DNA of 64,000 bases from Actinosynnema pretiosum. GTDB lineage: Bacteria > Actinomycetota > Actinomycetes > Mycobacteriales > Pseudonocardiaceae. Each line of letters opens with the position of its first letter. Position 1 is the stretch's first letter. The notes under the pieces were generated by a model, which saw nothing but the letters and a program-made list of their open reading frames with translations, was not told the DNA's origin and did no database searches. The stretch lies in the NCBI RefSeq assembly GCF_024171695.1, contig NZ_JAMTCF010000012.1, positions 248,001-312,000 of the forward strand. Direction: 5' to 3'. The translations under genes and the position numbers were made by a program. This document shows positions 58,774 through 64,000 of this stretch, piece after piece.

Positions 58774-59784
58774 CTACCTCGCCCTGATCCGAGGGTCGAT
58801 GAGCGCGTACGACAGGTCCACCAGCAGGTTCACCAGCACGTAGATCATGGCGGCGACCAGGATGAACATCTGCAGGACCGGGTAGTCCCTGCGCTCGAAC
58901 CCGATGGCCAGCGCCTCGCCGACGCCGGGGAAGGCGAACACCTTCTCGGTGAGCACCGCGCCCGCCAGCAGCGCGCCGATCTGCAGGCCGATGGTGGTGA
59001 CCACGGGCAGCATCGCGTTGCGCAGGACGTGCCTGCGGCGGATGACGCTGCCCAGCAGGCCCTTGGACTCGGCGGTGCGCACGTAGTCCTCGTTCAGCAC
59101 GTCGAGCACCGCCGCCCTGGTGATCCGGAAGATCACCGCGAACGGGATGGTGGCCAGCGCGCACGCGGGCAGGACCAGGTGCGTCAGCGCGTCGAGCGCG
59201 GCGTCCCACTCCTGCGTGAGGAAGCCGTCGAGGACGAAGAAGCCGGTGACGCGGGTCGCGTCGATGCCCGCGGACTGGCGGCCCGCGGAGGGCAACCAGC
59301 CGAGCTGGGACGCGAAGAGGTACTTGAGCAGGTAGGCCAGGAAGAAGACCGGCACGGCGACGCCGATCAGCGACCCGCCCACGCTCAGGTTGTCGAACAG
59401 GCCGCCGCGCTTGCGGGCGGCCAGGTAGCCCAGGGGGATTCCCAGCGCGATCGCGATCAGCATGGCGAAGGCGCTCAGCTCGATCGTGGCGGGGAAGCGC
59501 TGGAGGAAGATGTCCACCACCGCGTCGCCCGGCTGCACGCCGGTCGAGTTGCCGAAGTCCCCGGTGAGGGCGCGGCCCAGGAATTTGAAGTACTGGACGA
59601 AGATCGGCTGGTCCAAGCCGAGCTGCTTGCTCAACGCCGCCCGTGACTCTTCCGTGCCGCGCTCCCCCAGGAGGGCCGATGCCGGCCCTCCCGGGAGTGC
59701 GCGCAACCACGAGAAGACGAGCAACGAGAGCACCAGCACCACGACGACGAGCTGGATCAGCCGTCGGATGGTGTAGCGGAGCAC
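58774..59784 (-). CDS. dppB: Peptide ABC transporter permease DppB-type
   Basis: 336 residues. Six helices; EAA loop SKGLLGSVIRRRHVLRNAMLP, and the long periplasmic loop (LPGGPASALLGERGTEES) typical of the B subunit. GTG 59784, 45 nt after the dppA stop. Confidence 0.93.
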   Translation of the reverse strand: MLRYTIRRLIQLVVVVLVLSLLVFSWLRALPGGPASALLGERGTEESRAALSKQLGLDQPIFVQYFKFLGRALTGDFGNSTGVQPGDAVVDIFLQRFPATIELSAFAMLIAIALGIPLGYLAARKRGGLFDNLSVGGSLIGVAVPVFFLAYLLKYLFASQLGWLPSAGRQSAGIDATRVTGFFVLDGFLTQEWDAALDALTHLVLPACALATIPFAVIFRITRAAVLDVLNEDYVRTAESKGLLGSVIRRRHVLRNAMLPVVTTIGLQIGALLAGAVLTEKVFAFPGVGEALAIGFERRDYPVLQMFILVAAMIYVLVNLLVDLSYALIDPRIRAR

Positions 59785-59829
59785 TGGTTCAACCCCGTTG
59801 TCTCTGTGGTGGAGTGGTAGTCAGTCCGG

Positions 59830-61515
59830 TCAGTTGACCGTGACGTCGACGAACTTCTCGTCGGTCAGCGGGCTCGGAGTGATGCCCTTGACGGTGTTCT
59901 TCACGACCAGCGCCGGCGGCGAGTGCGAGATCGGCAGCGCCGGGACGTACTCGGCCATGATCTTGCGGTTGATCTCCTTGTAGAGGTCGTACCGCTTGGT
60001 CCGGTCCGGCTCCGCGTCGGCCGTCTTCAGCTGCGCGGCCAGGTCGGCGCCCCACGCGGAGGCCCCGGTGTTGAAGCGGTTGGCCGGGTTGCCGAAGAAG
60101 GTGCCCACCCAGTTGTCCGCGCTACCGGTGTCGCCGGTCCAGCCGAGCAGGAACAGGTCGGCCTGCTCGCCCTGGTCGACGTCGGTCAGGTAGCCGCCGT
60201 TCCACGGCTTGGTGACCGCCTCGACCTTGATGCCCGCCGCCTGCAGGTCCGCGGCGATGGCGCCGTAGAGGTCCTTCGGGTTGGGCATGTACGGGCGGGT
60301 GACCTCGGACGGCCAGTAGAACTTCAGCGTCAGGTCGGACGCGCCCGCCTCGGCGAGCAGCGACTTGGCCTTGTCCGCCGAGTACTCGTACTTCTGCACG
60401 TCGTCGGCGTAGCCGCCCACGGTCTTCGGGATGAACTGGGTCGCGACCTCGGCGCCCTCGGGCAGCTGGGACTTGACCAGCTGCTCGCGGTTGATCGCGT
60501 GCAGCAGCGCCTGGCGGACCTTGAGGTCCTGGAGCTTCGGGTTCCGCTTCTGGTTGATGCCCACGTAGAAGACGTTGAACGCCGGGCGGACCTCGACGTT
60601 GAAGCCACCGCTCTTCAGGCTGTCCCAGTCGGCGGCGTTCGGGAAGTCGAAGCCGTCGATGTCACCGGACTGCAGCGCCTGCTTGCGGGCGGTCTCGTCG
60701 GGGATGATCCGGAAGACCAGCTTGTCCAGCTTGGTCTTCTCGCCCCAGTAGTCGTCGTTGCGCACGAGCTCGACGACGTTGTTCGCCTTGTCGTACTTGC
60801 CGAACTTGAACGGGCCCGTGCCGGTCGGGTGCTCGTTCGCGTAGGCCGGGAAGACGAAGCTGTCGCCCTGGGCCTTCACGTCGTCGGCGTTGAACTCCTT
60901 CAGCGCCTTCGGGCTCTGCATGGAGAACGAGGGCAGGCCCAGGATGTCGGGGAACTTCGACGTCGTCTTGGTCAGGGTGACCACGGCGGTGTCGGCGCCC
61001 TCGGCGGCGCAGCTCTTGTAGAGCGACGTCTCCGGCTTGTCGGAGAAGCCGCCGAAGTTGTCGACGTAGTACTGGGAGACGGCGTCGGACTGCGCGTCGC
61101 CCTTCAGGTTGTACCAGCGGTCGAAGTTGAAGCAGACGGCCTCGGCGTTGAAGTCGGTGCCGTCGTGGAACTTCACGCCCGTCTCGAGCTTGAACGTCCA
61201 CGTGAGGCCGTCGGGAGTGCTCGACCACTCCTTGGCCAGCGAGGGCGCGGGCTCGGCGGTGCCGGGCTTGAACGTGGTCAGGCCGTCGAACATCTGCCTG
61301 GCGACGCGGAAGGTCTCACCGTCGGTCGCGAACATCGGGTCGAACAGCTTCGGGGCTCCCGCGGCCCCGAAGGTGAACGTCCCGCCCGCGGCGCCGCCGG
61401 TCCCGGAGTCCTGGCTGCGCTCGGACTGCACGCAGGAGGTGAGGACGAGCGCGGCGGCACTGGTGAGACCGATCGCAGCCACCCAGCGTCGCTGGGCCGA
61501 TCGGGAATGAACCAT
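59830..61515 (-). CDS. dppA: Peptide ABC transporter substrate-binding lipoprotein DppA-type
   Basis: 561 residues. Lipobox LTSC (Cys about residue 28) and SBP_bac_5 fold: PSLAKEWSSTPDGLTWTFKL, GVKFHDGTDFNAE, ANEHPTGTGPFKFGKYDK and VRQALLHAINREQLV. Binds di/oligopeptides or similar nutrients outside the cell. ATG 61515; TTG 61524 is an alternative. Head of dppABCDF; divergent from the SARP regulator gene by 230 bp. Confidence 0.93.
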   Translation of the reverse strand: MVHSRSAQRRWVAAIGLTSAAALVLTSCVQSERSQDSGTGGAAGGTFTFGAAGAPKLFDPMFATDGETFRVARQMFDGLTTFKPGTAEPAPSLAKEWSSTPDGLTWTFKLETGVKFHDGTDFNAEAVCFNFDRWYNLKGDAQSDAVSQYYVDNFGGFSDKPETSLYKSCAAEGADTAVVTLTKTTSKFPDILGLPSFSMQSPKALKEFNADDVKAQGDSFVFPAYANEHPTGTGPFKFGKYDKANNVVELVRNDDYWGEKTKLDKLVFRIIPDETARKQALQSGDIDGFDFPNAADWDSLKSGGFNVEVRPAFNVFYVGINQKRNPKLQDLKVRQALLHAINREQLVKSQLPEGAEVATQFIPKTVGGYADDVQKYEYSADKAKSLLAEAGASDLTLKFYWPSEVTRPYMPNPKDLYGAIAADLQAAGIKVEAVTKPWNGGYLTDVDQGEQADLFLLGWTGDTGSADNWVGTFFGNPANRFNTGASAWGADLAAQLKTADAEPDRTKRYDLYKEINRKIMAEYVPALPISHSPPALVVKNTVKGITPSPLTDEKFVDVTVN

Positions 61516-61745
61516 CAAACACACCCCTATGGGAATTCCGGGATCTCACGGTGTGGTCACGGACGATAACCGGTCCTCACAACCTTCTAGACCGGCCGAG
61601 GTCACGATCCGGCCACGTGGAAGTTGATTGTCGTACGTCCGGCGCACCTCCGCTGACCCGGCGTGATCATCGTGGGTCGGGCAAACGCTCTCCTACGCTG
61701 TAGAACGGAGGGTGGCCAGGACCTCGGCGGGAAGGGGGGAAACCG
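61516..61745. promoter_or_regulatory. Divergent dppA-SARP gene control region
   Basis: 230 bp between divergent starts. On the + side AAGGGGGGA precedes the regulator GTG. No repeated heptamers typical of SARP-binding sites are clearly seen; a CTCACGGTGTGGTCACGG stretch (61545-61562) is the only notable short repeat. Confidence 0.4.
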
Positions 61746-64000
61746 GTGGGCGAGCAGCTCGAACTGGGCGTCCTCGGACCGCTGCGGGTGGTGGTCGGCG
61801 GGCGGCCCGTCGCGGTGCGCGCGGGCAGGCAGCGGTGCCTGCTGGCCTCCCTGCTGACCAGGCCGGGCGCGCCGATCTCGGTGGACGAGCTGGCCGAGCA
61901 CGTGTGGGGCGACCGGCCCCCCGCCCGCGCGCGGCAGACCCTGCACACCTACGTCATGCGGCTGCGCCAGGTGCTCGGCCCCGAGGTGCCGATCCGGACC
62001 GTCCCCGACGGGTACCTGGTGGACGTCCCCGCCTCCTGCGTGGACGCCGCGCGGTTCGCCGAGCTGCTCGCGCTCGGCGACCGCGAGCAGGCGGCCGGAC
62101 GGCTCGCCGAAGCCTCGTCCGCGCTGGCAGCGGCCCTGGAGCTGTGGCGGGGACCGGCGCTGGCGGACGTCCCGTCGGCGGTGCTGCACCGCGACGAGGC
62201 GCCCCGGTTGACCGAGTCCGCGCTGCACGCGCGCGAGCGCCGCGCGGAGATCGACCTGGCCATCGGGCGGCACGCGGAGCTGGTGCCGGAGCTGACCGCG
62301 CTGACCGCCGAGCACCCCCTGCGGGAGCGCCTGTGGGCGCAGCTCGTCGTGGCCCTGCACCGCTCGGGCAGGCGGGCCGAGGCGCTGGCCGCGTACGACC
62401 GGGTGAGCGCTCTCCTGGCCGAGGAGCTGGGCATCGACCCCGGCGGGGAGCTGCGCCGCGTGCACCGGGCCGTGCTGGCCGACGAGGGCGGTCGGAGCCC
62501 CGCCCCCGAGGGGGCGGAGAGCGGTCCGGAACCGGGCGCGCCGTCCCAGCTCCCGGCGCGCGCCGGGGACTTCGTGGGGCGCTCGAACTCGGTTCACCTC
62601 GTGGAAACACTGCTGCGCAGATCACACGGTGTGCCGGTCGTCACCTTGTCGGGGCAACCCGGAGTAGGTAAAACGGCCCTCGCCGTGCACGCCGCGCACC
62701 GGTTGCGCGGGGACTTCCCGGACGGCCAGCTGTACGTCAACCTGCGCGGACACGCCCAGGGCCCGCCGCTGAGCGCCGTGGACGTGCTCCCGAGGTTCCT
62801 GCGCGCCCAGGGCGTCGCCCCCGAGGCGGTGCCGCTGGACCCGGACGAGCAGGAGGCCCTCCACCGCTCCCGGCTGACCGGCAAGCGGGTGCTGGTGGTG
62901 CTGGACGACGCGGCGAGCGCCGAGCAGATCCGCCCGCTGCTGCCAGGCTCCCCCGGTTGCGCCGTCCTGGTGACCAGCCGGGACGCGCTGCGCGGCCTGG
63001 CGGTCAGCCACGCGGCCACGAACGTGCGCCTGGACGTGCTCGACGACGGCGAGGCGAGGGCGCTGCTGTCCGGCGTGCTCGGCGCGGACGTGGTCGGCGG
63101 GGAGCACGCCGCCACCGGCGAGCTGGTGGCCCTGTGCGCCCACCTGCCGCTGGCGCTGCGGATCGCCGCCGCGAACGTGCTGAGCAGACCCGGCACGACC
63201 GTCTCCGGGTACGTGGCGGAGCTGCGCGCGGGCAACCGGCTGGCGGCGCTGAGCGTGGCGGGCGACGAGCGCACCGCCGTGCAGGCCGCGTTCGACCTGT
63301 CGTACGCCGCCCTCAAGCCGGAGCTGGCGCAGCTGTTCCGGCTGCTGGCGGTGGCGCCCGGCGACCTCACCCCGGACCTGGCTGCGGCGCTGGGCGGCCT
63401 GCCCGCCCAGGAGGCGCGCAGGCGCCTGGACCGGCTGGCCACGGTGAACCTGCTCGACCGGCCCGCGCCCGGCCGCTACCAGTTCCACGACCTGCTCAGG
63501 GACTACGCGGTCCAGCGCCTGGTGGCCGAGGACGGCGAGGCGGGCCTGGACCGGGTGTTCCGCAGGCTGCTCGACTGGTCGATCCGCTCGGTGGACAGCG
63601 CCACCGGGGCGCTGAAGAGCACCCTGGTCCGGCACCCGCGCGACTCGGACGTGCCCGGCGTCGAGCCGAAGCGGTTCGACTCGCCCGCCGAGGCGCTGGC
63701 CTGGCTGGACGCGGAGCGGGCGAACCTGGTGGCGCTGGTGTCCCACGCCGCCGCGAGACCCCCGCACGAGGACTGCTGGCAGCTGGTGGACGCGCTGCGC
63801 CGCTACTTCTACCTCGCGGCGCTGCCGGTGGAGTGGCAGGCGACGGCGGGCGCGGGCCTGGCGTCGGCGCGGGCCGCGCGGGACCCGGTCGGCGAGGCGG
63901 CGATGCTGTCCTCGCTGGGGGTCCTGTACTGGTCGGTCGGCAGGCACCCGATGGCCATCGACCGCTTCCTCGCGGCCGTGGGCGTGCAGGAGCGCGGCGG
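61746..64000 (+). CDS. AfsR/SARP family regulator (truncated by window end)
   Basis: 751+ residues. N-terminal OmpR-type winged HTH (about 1-95), bacterial transcriptional activation domain (about 100-245), NB-ARC ATPase with Walker A SGQPGVGKTALAV (about residues 302-314) and Walker B VLVVLDDAAS, then a start of TPR-like helices. Codon use around the P-loop (62590-62680) is locally AT-richer (CAA, GTA, GGT, AAA). GTG 61746 behind AAGGGGGGA. Divergent from dppA, so it could control peptide uptake or a secondary metabolism locus beyond the edge. Confidence 0.9.
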   Translation, partial: MGEQLELGVLGPLRVVVGGRPVAVRAGRQRCLLASLLTRPGAPISVDELAEHVWGDRPPARARQTLHTYVMRLRQVLGPEVPIRTVPDGYLVDVPASCVDAARFAELLALGDREQAAGRLAEASSALAAALELWRGPALADVPSAVLHRDEAPRLTESALHARERRAEIDLAIGRHAELVPELTALTAEHPLRERLWAQLVVALHRSGRRAEALAAYDRVSALLAEELGIDPGGELRRVHRAVLADEGGRSPAPEGAESGPEPGAPSQLPARAGDFVGRSNSVHLVETLLRRSHGVPVVTLSGQPGVGKTALAVHAAHRLRGDFPDGQLYVNLRGHAQGPPLSAVDVLPRFLRAQGVAPEAVPLDPDEQEALHRSRLTGKRVLVVLDDAASAEQIRPLLPGSPGCAVLVTSRDALRGLAVSHAATNVRLDVLDDGEARALLSGVLGADVVGGEHAATGELVALCAHLPLALRIAAANVLSRPGTTVSGYVAELRAGNRLAALSVAGDERTAVQAAFDLSYAALKPELAQLFRLLAVAPGDLTPDLAAALGGLPAQEARRRLDRLATVNLLDRPAPGRYQFHDLLRDYAVQRLVAEDGEAGLDRVFRRLLDWSIRSVDSATGALKSTLVRHPRDSDVPGVEPKRFDSPAEALAWLDAERANLVALVSHAAARPPHEDCWQLVDALRRYFYLAALPVEWQATAGAGLASARAARDPVGEAAMLSSLGVLYWSVGRHPMAIDRFLAAVGVQERG

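Noticed and set aside
61545..61562. SARP-binding direct repeats in the dppA-regulator gap
   Set aside because: Only a short GGTGTGGTCACGG-like match; no 11-bp periodic heptamers.

Overview
This 64 kb window is chromosomal DNA from a very GC-rich actinomycete. The frequent GTG starts, WhiB4, the MarP protease, the bifunctional PonA2, actinobacterial-type LeuA, AfsR/SARP regulator and EspC-like/SseB-like genes all fit the order Pseudonocardiales (an Actinosynnema/Saccharothrix-like organism is my guess; the sequence alone does not prove genus). No phage, plasmid, integrase, transposase, rRNA or CRISPR array was seen.

Layout. 1-3 kb: end of a kynurenine-pathway operon (tryptophan 2,3-dioxygenase, kynureninase), a degenerate Fic-like protein and a GNAT acetyltransferase. 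3-31.7 kb: a core block whose gene order follows the acs-to-ponA2 block of mycobacteria (as I recall it): acs, nhaA, holin-like membrane protein, EphE-like hydrolase, marP, CoA-type NUDIX, thioredoxin-like protein, nth, small membrane protein, crp, metallo-beta-lactamase fold protein, RidA, DUF4177, two Get3/ArsA-like ATPases, whiB4, ponA2, metallophosphoesterase. Lineage-specific genes are inserted in it at 13.6-24 kb: an MFS transporter next to a second DNA sliding clamp, two lipoproteins, an extra NUDIX, an oxidoreductase pair with a TTA codon, and a tandem pair of unrecognised paralogues. 31.7-35.2 kb: tRNA-Pro(CGG) followed by an accessory segment with an SseB-domain protein, an EspC-like protein carrying a C-terminal YxxxD signal and a WxG protein, which looks like a small type VII secretion substrate cassette. 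35-44 kb: methyltransferase plus S9 peptidase, esterase, FMN reductase, an oxidative-stress set (Dps, Ohr/OsmC, catalase), a second MFS and a cold-shock protein. 44-53 kb: gluconokinase, asd, lysC (with a probable internal lysC-beta start), a PIG-V-like membrane protein, nitroreductase, leuA behind a Leu-rich leader peptide, and DedA. 53-64 kb: a fused HTH / N6-methylase-like / HsdS-like protein, a complete dppABCDF-type peptide ABC importer, and a divergent SARP/AfsR regulator cut by the window end.

Cross-cutting features. At least twenty starts sit 6-7 nt downstream of a TANNNT or CANNNT -10 hexamer, which implies many leaderless mRNAs and helps fix start codons. Adjacent co-directional genes commonly overlap by the 4 nt GTGA or ATGA. 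Three exact short tandem arrays (16 bp x 7, 20 bp x 8, 7 bp x 10.7) lie in gaps between genes. Several enzymes keep their fold but have lost catalytic residues (Fic-like, EphE-like, N6-methylase-like), which suggests regulatory or scaffolding roles.
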